Positions 7,343 to 15,248 of a DNA stretch of 42,295 nt are shown here, one piece after another; within the stretch, counting starts at the first letter, position 1; each line of letters begins with the position of its first letter. The DNA is taken from positions 1 through 42,295 of IMG/VR virus record IMGVR_UViG_3300032214_000550; one strand, written 5' to 3'. The notes under the pieces are model-generated. The model saw only the letters and a list, made by a program, of their open reading frames with translations. It did no database searches and was not told where the DNA came from. The stretch is from a virus. The translations under genes and the position numbers were made by a program.

Positions 7343-7578
7343 CCAGCAAGCCGGACAAGCTGGACGATGGTGTGCAGCGCACGCGCGTGCTCATGGCCCG
7401 CAGCGCGGGCGATGTGGCGCTGCTGATCGGGTGCGCGATGCCCGAGACGCTGCGCACCGTGGCGGGGATCAGCATCTCCCACAATCCCGAGAGCAAGGGG
7501 GCTGTCAACCGCTGGGCATCGGCGCTCTTGTCGCGAGAGATTCGCGGCGATGTTGTGGTCCTGATGGTGGAGGCCTGA
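7339..7578 (+). CDS. small unknown protein in the MoxR-VWA operon
   Basis: A 79-residue protein starts at an ATG overlapping the previous stop (ATGA, 7339-7342). It begins with a charged segment, then has a moderately hydrophobic helix (VALLIGCAMPETL), an NRWASALLSR segment and a C-terminal beta strand (GDVVVLMVEA). No family is recognised. Its position and tight coupling to its neighbours are the main evidence that it is real, along with codon use matching the operon. The following gene begins 3 nt after its stop. Confidence 0.6.
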   Translation: MTSKPDKLDDGVQRTRVLMARSAGDVALLIGCAMPETLRTVAGISISHNPESKGAVNRWASALLSREIRGDVVVLMVEA

Positions 7579-7581
7579 GCT

Positions 7582-8133
7582 ATGGAAGAGATGAACGAAC
7601 CCGACTTTGTCATTCCGAATGACAAAGCGATCAAGCGCAAGCGCGGTGGGCGCGGGCCGTCCGCGTTCCCCAAGGTCCAGCCTGTGCCCATCGGCGACAT
7701 TGTGCGCGCCATTCACAAGCAAAGCCCGCAGTGGATGGATCCCAAGACGGTGCAGTGGTTCGGGACCAAGCTCCCGAGCCAAGGCTACAGGGGTGCGGGG
7801 GATCTCGCATTCTTTGCCACTGGCGAGCGGCTGGAGCGGGGCAGGCCTGTGACCTCGTTTGGCATTGTGCGGTGCGTGGACCTGATCACCGGCCAGATGA
7901 TTACGGTCGAAGAAGTCGAGTGGGCCGTGTCCATTGCCAATGCGATCATGGCGCTGGTCCCGACCAATGGCCGGACCTCACGGGCACGGGCCATGGCAGA
8001 GGCACGGGCCAAGGCCTATGCCCGTGCCTCCCACCTGTTGGCAGGTGTGCGGATGTCGGGCGGTGTGGGCCTCGACGCTCTCACGAAGGCCCGTGAGGTT
8101 CACCGCAGAATGGGGATGGGGGTCGACGAGTGA
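7582..8133 (+). CDS. unknown basic protein in the MoxR-VWA operon
   Basis: The 183-residue product starts at ATG 7582 with GGAGG (7568-7572) nine bases upstream. After a basic N-terminus (KAIKRKRGGRG) comes a mixed alpha/beta domain with AIHKQSPQWMDPKTVQWFGTKL, GDLAFFATGERL and SFGIVRCVDLITGQMITVEEVEWAVSIANAI segments. The C-terminal third is a long Ala/Arg-rich helix. I do not recognise it and see no catalytic signature. Its TGA is overlapped by the GTG of the membrane peptide gene, so it is part of the same operon. Confidence 0.65.
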   Translation: MEEMNEPDFVIPNDKAIKRKRGGRGPSAFPKVQPVPIGDIVRAIHKQSPQWMDPKTVQWFGTKLPSQGYRGAGDLAFFATGERLERGRPVTSFGIVRCVDLITGQMITVEEVEWAVSIANAIMALVPTNGRTSRARAMAEARAKAYARASHLLAGVRMSGGVGLDALTKAREVHRRMGMGVDE

Positions 8134-8252
8134 GCCGCCGGCAACCCGACGAGCGCTCTGCCGGCGAGGTGCTGGCCGAGCTGTTGAGCGTGTGCGCGAT
8201 GTCAGCGGGCATCGTGCTGGGCCTGTGGGTCCTGTGGGTGATGACGCGCTAG
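8130..8252 (+). CDS. 40-residue single-pass membrane peptide ending the MoxR-VWA operon
   Basis: A GTG overlapping the previous stop (GTGA, 8130-8133) opens a 40-codon frame ending in TAG 8250-8252. The N-terminal 13 residues are charged. Residues about 14-38 form a hydrophobic helix, CAMSAGIVLGLWVLWVM, ending with Thr-Arg, so one transmembrane pass is predicted. Four-base overlaps with stops are the rule in this operon, which supports translation. Function is unknown; it could anchor an operon product at the membrane or be a small inhibitor. The palindrome CCCGTATACGGG (8256-8267) follows directly. Confidence 0.5.
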   Translation: MSRRQPDERSAGEVLAELLSVCAMSAGIVLGLWVLWVMTR

Positions 8253-8549
8253 GAGCCCGTATACGGGGACTTGATGGGGCAGCATGGGCCTTTGTGCCTG
8301 TGCTGCCCTGCTTCATTTATAGGGCCTGCCGGAGCGGTTGGTGTGGATCGTGCTAGGCGGTGTGCCGTGGGATCACCGGCGGGCGGTGAGCGGTGAAGGC
8401 TGGGAGTCGAGGGGATGGGTGGGGATGGTGTGGTGCTGTTGGACGGATTCGCACGAGCCCGAGGCGCAGCCTGTGCCCGATCCCCGACTTCGTCTACCCT
8501 GTCCCGCCCTGCTTGCCCTCCGATGGCCTACGATCCTATGCAGCCTCGA

Positions 8550-8640
8550 CTAGGCACGATGCCTACGGCGTTCGCACTAGTGCGTAGGAAAAAGTCCTAG
8601 TCCGGCGTAGGACGGAGGCGTACACCCCCACGCGCGCGCG
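8550..8640. repeat. palindromic CGTAGG repeats, right copy, with CG tract
   Basis: This stretch contains TAGGC/GCCTA arms around five bases (8551-8565), the palindrome CGCACTAGTGCG (8573-8584), the exact 20-mer GTGCGTAGGAAAAAGTCCTA (8580-8599) shared with 3761-3780, and GTCCTA/TAGGAC arms around eight bases. A run of CG dinucleotides (8631-8640) follows, mirroring the alternating tract outside the left array. Confidence 0.75.
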
Positions 8641-8717
8641 GGTCCCATGCTCGGGGGGCCTCGATATTTTAGCTCCAACATATATACAAACTAGCCCTAA
8701 CCCCCTACACACCCCTC

Positions 8718-8745
8718 TTGATAGGGTCCCCTTTTCTGCTAGGAT
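8718..8745 (+). promoter_or_regulatory. candidate promoter for the late operon
   Basis: TTGATA (8718-8723), a 16-bp spacer and TAGGAT (8740-8745). The start of transcription would fall only a few bases before ATG 8756. AGGAT could instead act as the ribosome binding site, so the call is tentative. Confidence 0.4.
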
Positions 8746-8755
8746 CCATACACAT

Positions 8756-9355
8756 ATGGCCAAGAGGTCTCGCACATCTTCTAGTCTGAAAGACCTTGCC
8801 AAGAATCACCTAGACAAGATTGAGATCGGTGCTGTTGATAAGCAGCTTGTCCCGGTCCCTAAAAAGCCGCCGCCGGTGATTCGCCGTCAGTTAGAAAAGC
8901 CGAGCAGCGTGCCTGTTGACTTTAAGTTGTCGACCCTCAGGGCGCTGATGGTAGATAGCCTTGAGGCTAACAATGGCTTAAACGCAAAGGCTGTTGTAGA
9001 GACACTGGTACAGAAGGCTATCGAGGGTGATAGCTACTGTATGCGCCTGTTGCTAGAACGTGTGGATGGTCTGGTGACTAAGAATGTGAATGTGACGGGC
9101 AGTGTGGCAGTTGGTCAGCAAGTGACCTTGGTTGACATGAGGCATGTAAATGTCTCTCTGCCATTACCAATTGAAAGCCTCTCCCCTCTCTCTGCACTCT
9201 CTCCCCACTCGAAAGAGACTTCTTTTGAGGGGGGAGTACTCTATTCTCAGAGAGATCTCTTAGAGAGTAGTACTCCAGAATCCCCACCCCCTACCCCCTC
9301 CCCTTATCATACAGAGGTTTCGGAGCCTGTCAATGACAACCCAACAGAAAGTTGA
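8756..9355 (+). CDS. terS: terminase small subunit (putative)
   Basis: The 199-residue protein directly precedes the large terminase, overlapping it by 23 nt, which is the usual place for the DNA-recognition subunit. Residues about 55-110 hold LRALMVDSLEANNGLNAKAVVETLVQKAIEGDSYCMRLLLERVDG, cited here in part as AIEGDSYCMRLLLERVDG, a pattern common in small terminase or terminase-associated phage proteins. The N-terminus is basic and Ser/Lys-rich. The C-terminal 60 residues are Ser/Pro-rich and probably disordered, encoded by a pyrimidine-rich, palindrome-bearing stretch. ATG 8756 follows AGGAT by ten bases. The assignment rests mainly on position and the central motif. Confidence 0.65.
   Translation: MAKRSRTSSSLKDLAKNHLDKIEIGAVDKQLVPVPKKPPPVIRRQLEKPSSVPVDFKLSTLRALMVDSLEANNGLNAKAVVETLVQKAIEGDSYCMRLLLERVDGLVTKNVNVTGSVAVGQQVTLVDMRHVNVSLPLPIESLSPLSALSPHSKETSFEGGVLYSQRDLLESSTPESPPPTPSPYHTEVSEPVNDNPTES
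9233..9276. repeat. nested palindromes near the 3' end of the small terminase gene
   Basis: GGAGTACT (9233-9240) and AGTACTCC (9269-9276) are perfect inverted arms around a segment whose centre is the palindrome AGAGATCTCT (9251-9260). The flanks are strongly purine- or pyrimidine-biased (CTCTCCCC on one side, CCCCACCCCC on the other). The place and symmetry fit a packaging-recognition site or an mRNA hairpin controlling the large terminase. Confidence 0.55.
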
Positions 9356-10787
9356 GGTTCGTGGTGCACCTTCCCAGCTGTGGGACATGTGCCAGAACCC
9401 AGGGGTTGAGAAGGTGAAGGAACTGGTCATTGCTGGTCCTGGTGGTACTGGCAAGAGCCGGGGCATTGGCCACTTCTTGTGGTGGTTCTTGAACAACTAC
9501 CCCATGTCCCGGGTGCTGGTCGTGCGCAAGACCAGGGTGTCGTTGTCAGAGGCGTTCTTGAAGACCTGGGAACAGGATGTGGTTCCACCTGGCCACGAGA
9601 TCCTGAACGGGCCACAAAGGGCGCATCGGCAATCCTGGAAACTGGAGAACGGCTCGGAGATGGCCACCGGTGGGCTGGATAATCCGACCAGGCTGTACTC
9701 CACAGACTGGGACATCATCTATGTCCAAGAGTGCACAGAGCTGACAGAGGACGAGTGGGAGCGGCTGCGGCGTGGTCTTCGTAACTGGAAGTCGCCGACC
9801 CAGTTCCTGATGGGTGACTGCAACCCAGAGAGCGAGAGACACTGGCTATATCGCCGGTTCTTGGACGGCAGAACAACGCGCCTGGACAGCAAGCACGCTG
9901 ACAATCCCAAGTGGTTCTCTGCGACCAAGAACGAGTGGACCCCCGAGGGAGTGGCCTATATCCAGAACCTGGCCAGGCTAACAGGTGTGCGCAAGCGCAG
10001 GCTGTTGTTCGGCGAGTGGGTCTCGTCCGAGGGCGCTGTGTGGGAAGAGTGGGACGATTCCAGAAACCTGGTAGACCGTCCTGTTGGCAACTCGATGATG
10101 ATCATGGACCGGCTCGACATCCGCTGGACCTTTGCCAGCATGGACTGGGGCTACACAGCAGCTGGCGTGCTCCAGATCTGGGGAGTAGATGGAGAACGGT
10201 GTATGTACCTGTTGAAAGAGTACTACATGGCTGGCCAGCAGCTGGAATGGTGGGGCGAGAAGGTGGTCAAGTCCTGGATCGACTACAAGCTCCAGGCCAT
10301 TGTCGCTGACCCGTCTAGACCAGATGCGATCAAGCTGGTGAACGACAAGCTCAATGACTCAGGGGCACCGCGACTGGTCCGGGCAGCGAACAATCGCCGA
10401 ACAACCATTGGCGGTGACCTGGGCGGACTAGACCTGGTGCGCGAGAAGATCCGGCCCGATCCCAAGACCGGCAAGGCCTCGTTGTTCATTGTCAGAGATG
10501 CTCTCGACACCCGGGATCCCAACTTGCACGAGAAGGGATTGCCATGCTCAACCGTAGAAGAGATTCCCGGGTATGTGTATGCACAAGGCGAGCACGGAAG
10601 ACTAGACACAGAAAAGACTGATCCAATGTGCTCGGATCACGGCTGCGATGCGTTACGATATGCCGTAACCTTCTTGCACAAGCGCGACATGACACCCGAG
10701 ACTGATGAAAAGCGCGGTGCATCTGTCACATGGGGACAGGTGCTTGGTCATGATGAGGTTTGGGAGAAGTCCAAGGACAGTCACTGA
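9333..10787 (+). CDS. terL: terminase large subunit
   Basis: The 484-residue packaging motor has both expected domains. The ATPase holds Walker A GPGGTGKS (35-42), an adenine-region VVRKTR, Walker B DIIYVQECTEL with catalytic E133, and the coupling motif GDCNP (161-165). The RNase-H-like nuclease has D271 in MDWGYT, D326 in IVADPSRP and a final acidic SDHGCDALRYA near 455. The ATG overlaps the small subunit gene, with GGAG (9322-9325) seven bases upstream. Length is normal for the family. It threads DNA into the prohead through the portal encoded immediately downstream. Confidence 0.95.
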   Translation: MTTQQKVEVRGAPSQLWDMCQNPGVEKVKELVIAGPGGTGKSRGIGHFLWWFLNNYPMSRVLVVRKTRVSLSEAFLKTWEQDVVPPGHEILNGPQRAHRQSWKLENGSEMATGGLDNPTRLYSTDWDIIYVQECTELTEDEWERLRRGLRNWKSPTQFLMGDCNPESERHWLYRRFLDGRTTRLDSKHADNPKWFSATKNEWTPEGVAYIQNLARLTGVRKRRLLFGEWVSSEGAVWEEWDDSRNLVDRPVGNSMMIMDRLDIRWTFASMDWGYTAAGVLQIWGVDGERCMYLLKEYYMAGQQLEWWGEKVVKSWIDYKLQAIVADPSRPDAIKLVNDKLNDSGAPRLVRAANNRRTTIGGDLGGLDLVREKIRPDPKTGKASLFIVRDALDTRDPNLHEKGLPCSTVEEIPGYVYAQGEHGRLDTEKTDPMCSDHGCDALRYAVTFLHKRDMTPETDEKRGASVTWGQVLGHDEVWEKSKDSH

Positions 10788-10789
10788 TT

Positions 10790-12661
10790 ATGCTGAACAC
10801 AGATCCCCAGAACCTTTACTCAGAAATCCAAGCGGCAGAGAAGTTCCGGGACGAGCACATGTCCAGCTATGAGCGGCGACGCAGCCGCTATGTTGGCCCA
10901 AGCTACATCGGAGAAGAGATCCAGAGCTACGAGCCCGAGAACCACGAGTTCGAGTACATCTCGCTCTTGCTCCCCAAGACTGTGTTTGACAACCCCCGGG
11001 TGCGTGTACAGGCGTTCCGCCCTGGCCCGATCCAGGACATTGCCATGGGTATCCAAGCGGGCATGAACCGCTGGATTCGTGACACCCGCCTTCGCCGCAC
11101 ACTTGTCCGTATTGGCCTAGACAACTTCATGGCATGGGGCATTGCCGTGATCCACATGGAGCCTGACAAGGACCGGCTCCCGCCCCCGTGGTCGAATGTG
11201 GCACTGCCCTATCGCCCTGTTGTAGAGCGCATTTCTCCCAAGCGCGTGTTCTGGGACCCGACCGCACTGGACTTTGCAGAGTGCCGTTTTATTGGTCACT
11301 TGTGGGCACGGGACAAAGAAGACCTGCTCAAGATGGCTAAGGAGTATCCAGAAGACGGCTGGAACACAGAAGGCATCGAGTCGTGCAGCGAAGACGGTGG
11401 CATCGACAAGCTTGATCGCGACACCAAGTACGGCACACCCACGCGCAAGGAGATTGTCTGCTACGAGGTGTATGTGCCCGGCTACCAGATCGAGGGCGAG
11501 CCTGGCCAAGAAGAAGGGTTCAATGGGGCGATCTTCACCCTTGCTGTTGCAGGCTCGGGCATGGACAAGAAGGGGGTCTCGATCAGAAAGCCACGGATGT
11601 ACTACGGGCCTCCTGAGGGTCCCTACACCCTATTTGGAACATACCCTGTCCCTGACACGACTGTTCCGCTCTCGCCGACAGTAGCAATCCAAGCACAGGT
11701 CGAGACCCTCAACACCCATGCAAAGGCCGTCATGAAGGCGGCTGCACAGCGCAAGCGCATTGCCTTTGTCTCGCGCGCAGAGCCTGATCTCCAGAAGAAG
11801 GTCAAGCGCGCAGAGGACGGCGATGTTGTGCCGATCAACACCGAAGAGCTGAACAACAACCTGAAAGAGGTCGAGCTTGGTGGTGTCACGAACTCGGCCA
11901 TTCAGGCACTACAGATCGAGCGCGAGCGCCGGGACCGCATCTCTGGCATGTCGGACGCAATGCGCGGCAATGTTGCCGGTGCCGGAACTGCAACAGAGAA
12001 CGCCATCGCAGCCGAGAGCGCAACGGCCCGTATGGCGTTCATCAAACAACAGTTCACCGACTCGGTGTCTGATGTGTTGCGCAAGGTCGCGTGGTACATG
12101 TACCACGATGACCGGATCGTCTTCCCGATTGGCGATGAGATGGCATCGCAACTGGGAGTAGAGCCCGGCACCTTGTACATGGAGAAGGGCGAGCCCTGGT
12201 ACCAAGGCGGCGTTCCCGAGGATATGACCGGGTACTCGTTCAAGGACCTGGACCTGGACATTGAGCCGTACTCCATGGAGCGGGTGTCTGAGCAACAACA
12301 ACAGGCCCGCATGATGCAACTGGTCCAGATCGTGACCCAGATCATTCCCCAGGCCATCTCGGCCCCGGTGGATCTGCAAGCATTGTTGAATGTCATTGGC
12401 AACATGACCAACACACCCGACATCGCCAAGGTGGTTGACATCAATGCTGCCAAGATGATGCAACAGCAGATGCTCCAAGGTGCTGTTACCAAGCAGTCCG
12501 AGCAGCCTGCAAAGACAGCTTCTGATGTGGGCCAGAAGAAGTCTCCTGGACTTGTGCAGCCCGGTGGCTCGCCGCCCAACTCCTCTGTAACCCCCATGGC
12601 TAGTATGTCCGGTGGCAATGTGCCACAACAGATGGGCATGCAGCCTATGCCCCTACCCTGA
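10790..12661 (+). CDS. portal protein
   Basis: The 623-residue product follows the large terminase by 2 nt and has the look of a podovirus-type portal. It has an N-terminal helical region with YERRRSRYVG, then LLLPKTVFDNPRV, MNRWIRDTRLRRTLVRIGLDNFMAWG and RISPKRVFWDP segments. After that come a long central helical stem (about 300-420), RDRISGMSDAMRGN, and a Gln-rich C-terminal helix. The last 70 residues are Pro/Gly/Met-rich and probably disordered. The ATG at 10790 has AAGGACAG about ten bases upstream. The ring formed by this protein is the DNA entry and exit channel. Its stop overlaps the next ATG as TGATG. Confidence 0.85.
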   Translation: MLNTDPQNLYSEIQAAEKFRDEHMSSYERRRSRYVGPSYIGEEIQSYEPENHEFEYISLLLPKTVFDNPRVRVQAFRPGPIQDIAMGIQAGMNRWIRDTRLRRTLVRIGLDNFMAWGIAVIHMEPDKDRLPPPWSNVALPYRPVVERISPKRVFWDPTALDFAECRFIGHLWARDKEDLLKMAKEYPEDGWNTEGIESCSEDGGIDKLDRDTKYGTPTRKEIVCYEVYVPGYQIEGEPGQEEGFNGAIFTLAVAGSGMDKKGVSIRKPRMYYGPPEGPYTLFGTYPVPDTTVPLSPTVAIQAQVETLNTHAKAVMKAAAQRKRIAFVSRAEPDLQKKVKRAEDGDVVPINTEELNNNLKEVELGGVTNSAIQALQIERERRDRISGMSDAMRGNVAGAGTATENAIAAESATARMAFIKQQFTDSVSDVLRKVAWYMYHDDRIVFPIGDEMASQLGVEPGTLYMEKGEPWYQGGVPEDMTGYSFKDLDLDIEPYSMERVSEQQQQARMMQLVQIVTQIIPQAISAPVDLQALLNVIGNMTNTPDIAKVVDINAAKMMQQQMLQGAVTKQSEQPAKTASDVGQKKSPGLVQPGGSPPNSSVTPMASMSGGNVPQQMGMQPMPLP

Positions 12662-12966
12662 TGATCTACCTATTCGAGAAGGATGATGGCTCGATTGTCG
12701 AGATCGAGTATCCCATTGGCAAGGCCCCCAAGATCGGGACAAGCATCCGTCGCAAGGGCCAAAAGCTGACACGTATCTGTGTTGCACCACAGGCAAAAGT
12801 TGCGCCGAACGCCAAGTTCGTGTCGCACTCGTTACCCCGCTGGTGGCCACATGCCAAGGATCACGAGCCTGGCACTGGCAAGCCCCGGTTTGAAAGCATT
12901 CACCAGGTCCGAAACGCTGAGGCGCGAAGCAAGGACACTGAAAAAGACCAAGTTGTTTACGAGTGA
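12661..12966 (+). CDS. small conserved-looking phage protein, unknown function
   Basis: The 101-residue protein is translationally coupled to the portal (TGATG). Residues 1-40 (IYLFEKDDGSIVEIEYPIG, then KAPKIGTSIRRKGQKLTR) resemble the beta-hairpin frame of FmdB-like phage proteins but lack the zinc-ligating cysteines usually seen there. The middle contains HSLPRWWPHAKDH and the end GKPRFESIHQVRNAEARSK, a tail shape I have seen in small phage proteins between portal and scaffold genes. No enzymatic motif is present. A virion-assembly role is inferred from position only. Confidence 0.65.
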   Translation: MIYLFEKDDGSIVEIEYPIGKAPKIGTSIRRKGQKLTRICVAPQAKVAPNAKFVSHSLPRWWPHAKDHEPGTGKPRFESIHQVRNAEARSKDTEKDQVVYE

Positions 12967-12990
12967 GATGGTATAAGAAAGCAATAACAA

Positions 12991-14031
12991 ATGTCCGAAG
13001 AGCAAGAGACGCAGCCGGAACTGTCAGAACAAACAATCTCTTCTGTTGAAACCGAGCAAGACACAGGCTCGTCAGAAGGTGAGTACACCCAACAGGAAAA
13101 GGACTTCCTTGACAAGGCTTTTCCTGTAGAGGAATCAGAAGAAACACCGTCCGACAAGGACAGCACCAAGACTGCCAAGCAACAGGAGCCGCAAAGCGAG
13201 CGACCCAAGGGCTTTGACAAGGCAGTAAAGGCGCTGAAACTTGACGGATGGGAGGATGGCGACATTGAGGAAATGAGCCCAGAGCGAGTGATCGCGCTTG
13301 GCAAGAAGTCTCAAGAGCGCCATTCAGCGGTCGGCAAGAAATTGCAAGAGGCCGCGCAGTCCAAGGTCTCGGATGAAACCGAGACTGCGGAGCTGGACGA
13401 AGACGAAGACGAAGACGAAGAAGATACCGAGACAGCGGATCTTGAGACCCGCGATAAGGAGCCCGGTTCAGCGGAACCGACCGGCCAACCAACATCGCTT
13501 TTGTCCAAGATTGACTACAAAGCACTAGCGAAGCCGGTATCGGACGCGATTGGTCTTGGTGATGAGGTCCAGGAAGCCTTGGCAAAGGCGTTTGAGAGTG
13601 CCTTGAAACCGATCCAGGAGCAGGCCGCGCTGATTGAACAACAGCGAAATGCCATGGTCCAGGAGCGCGGAGAGGAGCTTGGACAAGCAGCCAGGGAGAA
13701 GCTCTCGGAGAAATTCCCGGGGCTTCAAGACGAGGACAAGTTCAACAAGGTTGTTGAGCGCATGCATGTCCTGGCAAAGAGCAATCCTGACTACAACAGC
13801 ATGGAGCAGTTGATGCTCGATGCTGCAAAGCTGGAACTGTTTGACGACACGAATGCGACCAACACCAAGAGAACTGCCCAGGTCAAGCGTGCACAAGGAC
13901 AGCCGACCACTGTCTCTCGCAAAGTACCCACAGAGGCCATGAGCTTGGATGATAAAGAGGACGCAGTTCTCGACACGCTCATGTCAGGTAAGGGCCGCGA
14001 TGCGGCACGCAAAGCGTATTTTGGTCGCTAA
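12991..14031 (+). CDS. scaffolding protein (putative)
   Basis: The 346-residue product lies between portal and major capsid genes and has scaffold composition. It is very acidic, mostly helical, without cysteine-rich or catalytic motifs, and has an extended Glu/Asp run encoded by GACGAA microrepeats (13396-13431). Residues about 195-235 form an ALAKAFESALKPIQEQAALIEQQ helix suited to coiled-coil pairing. The C-terminus is basic (GRDAARKAYFGR), as needed to contact capsid subunits. It would assemble the prohead and then leave. No Shine-Dalgarno sequence is obvious; the A-rich leader has a TATAAG 13 nt before the start. Confidence 0.75.
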   Translation: MSEEQETQPELSEQTISSVETEQDTGSSEGEYTQQEKDFLDKAFPVEESEETPSDKDSTKTAKQQEPQSERPKGFDKAVKALKLDGWEDGDIEEMSPERVIALGKKSQERHSAVGKKLQEAAQSKVSDETETAELDEDEDEDEEDTETADLETRDKEPGSAEPTGQPTSLLSKIDYKALAKPVSDAIGLGDEVQEALAKAFESALKPIQEQAALIEQQRNAMVQERGEELGQAAREKLSEKFPGLQDEDKFNKVVERMHVLAKSNPDYNSMEQLMLDAAKLELFDDTNATNTKRTAQVKRAQGQPTTVSRKVPTEAMSLDDKEDAVLDTLMSGKGRDAARKAYFGR

Positions 14032-14055
14032 CAAACAAAGACAAAGGACTGAGTA

Positions 14056-15228
14056 ATGGGTTCCGCACTCAATACGTTCACAGACTTTGTTGCATCAACG
14101 GGTCCGTCGTACCTTACGTCGGCTGACTCGCTGATCAACGAAGTACAGAAGAACAGCTACATCATGCGCCGCTTCCTCAAGGGAGCGGACAAGACCTTCG
14201 TGCTGCAAGGCGGCTCGAAGATCAAGGACGCGCTGATTCTCGACGAATCCAGCACGTTCCAGCAGTACCAGCCGAACGACACGTTCACCTGGCAAAACCC
14301 GCAGGTTCTCACCACCTACGAGCTGAACTGGCGATTCTCGGTCGACCACATGGCGTGGACCGATCAAGAGATCGAGCTGAACAGCGGTGGCATGAGCAAC
14401 GACGCATTGCGCGGCATCTACAAGCGCCTCAAGCGCCAAAAAGAGCAGCGCATGTGGACCAGCATGATCAACGGGTACGAGAACCTGTTGTGGCGCGTTC
14501 CGAACAAGGCAGAGATGGAAGATGCGGGTGGTCTCTATCCGCAATCCCTGCCCGTGTTCTTGAACGAGTACAGCAACGGCCTGTACACAAACGGTGGCTA
14601 CAGCTCGACCATCCAGGGCATTGATGCCTCGGCAACGAGCAAGGCTCGTTGGCGTCCGCAACAGGTGACCTACGACTCGTCTACCTTCAACACCGCAACC
14701 AACGTCATTCAGGCGTTTGATGAGATGTTCTTGAAGGTCAAGTTTGAGGCGCCGCCGACCAAGCAAGAGTACTTTGAGTCGCCTAAACTGAACTCGCAGT
14801 TCATTGCCTGCTCGCGCAAGGGCATGAACCATTACCAGGCTCTGTTGCGTGCATCGCAAGACCGTTTCACCGGTATTGCCTCGTACCAGGACCCGGCCTA
14901 CCTGACCCCCTCGTACGGCGGTATTGATCTCCAGTATGTCGCAGCCTTGGACAGCTTGGCTGTGTACGGCACTGGTGCTCAAAACGAAATTGACGCCGCT
15001 GGCGGGGCCGGTGCTGGCAAGAAGGGTGGTCGCTACTACTGGATGAACGGTCAGTACATCTGCCCGGTCTTCCACTCGTCGCGCTACATGGTCCAGAAGG
15101 AACCGATGACGCACCCCAACCAGCCGTTTACCACCGTTGTGGTTGTTGACAGCTGGTGGAACCTTGTTTGCCGCTCGCGCCAGCGTCTCGGCATTGTCTA
15201 CCCCACCACTAACATCACTGGCTTCTGA
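14056..15228 (+). CDS. major capsid protein
   Basis: The 390-residue protein follows the scaffold by 24 nt, with AAAGGA upstream of ATG 14056. It has features common in podovirus-type HK97-fold capsids: an N-terminal helix, a LINEVQKNSYIMRRFLKG segment, TYELNWRFSVDHMAWTDQEI, a GIYKRLKRQKEQRMWTSMING spine-like helix, and ASQDRFTGIASYQDPAYL with a C-terminal QRLGIVYPTTNITGF. Codons are regular and strongly biased, as expected for the most abundant virion protein. A long open frame on the opposite strand is a by-product of that bias. No N-terminal cleavage motif is obvious. Confidence 0.88.
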   Translation: MGSALNTFTDFVASTGPSYLTSADSLINEVQKNSYIMRRFLKGADKTFVLQGGSKIKDALILDESSTFQQYQPNDTFTWQNPQVLTTYELNWRFSVDHMAWTDQEIELNSGGMSNDALRGIYKRLKRQKEQRMWTSMINGYENLLWRVPNKAEMEDAGGLYPQSLPVFLNEYSNGLYTNGGYSSTIQGIDASATSKARWRPQQVTYDSSTFNTATNVIQAFDEMFLKVKFEAPPTKQEYFESPKLNSQFIACSRKGMNHYQALLRASQDRFTGIASYQDPAYLTPSYGGIDLQYVAALDSLAVYGTGAQNEIDAAGGAGAGKKGGRYYWMNGQYICPVFHSSRYMVQKEPMTHPNQPFTTVVVVDSWWNLVCRSRQRLGIVYPTTNITGF

Positions 15229-15248
15229 TAAAAAAGGAGACCTACTAA

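Larger units (their letters stand above)
8253..8755. other. non-coding region between the MoxR operon and late genes
   Basis: About 500 bp without a convincing gene. It begins with the 12-bp palindrome CCCGTATACGGG (8256-8267), continues with G-rich sequence, then holds the right-hand repeat cluster (about 8547-8610), a CG-alternating tract (8629-8640), an AT-rich stretch (8672-8700) and a promoter-like pair before the small terminase gene. Short open frames here have atypical composition and no start signals. Confidence 0.6.

Noticed and set aside
8338-8600. Short plus-strand genes in the G-rich intergenic region
   Set aside because: Trp/Pro/Arg-rich translations, no ribosome sites, and overlap with the repeat cluster.
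12953-12977. Promoter before the scaffold gene (TTGTTT and TATAAG)
   Set aside because: The spacer is only 13 bp and there is no extended -10, so it falls short of a supported promoter.
12653-13585. A 310-codon minus-strand frame opposite the scaffold gene
   Set aside because: Low-complexity Arg/Ser/Pro-rich sequence and a scaffold gene in the right place on the other strand.
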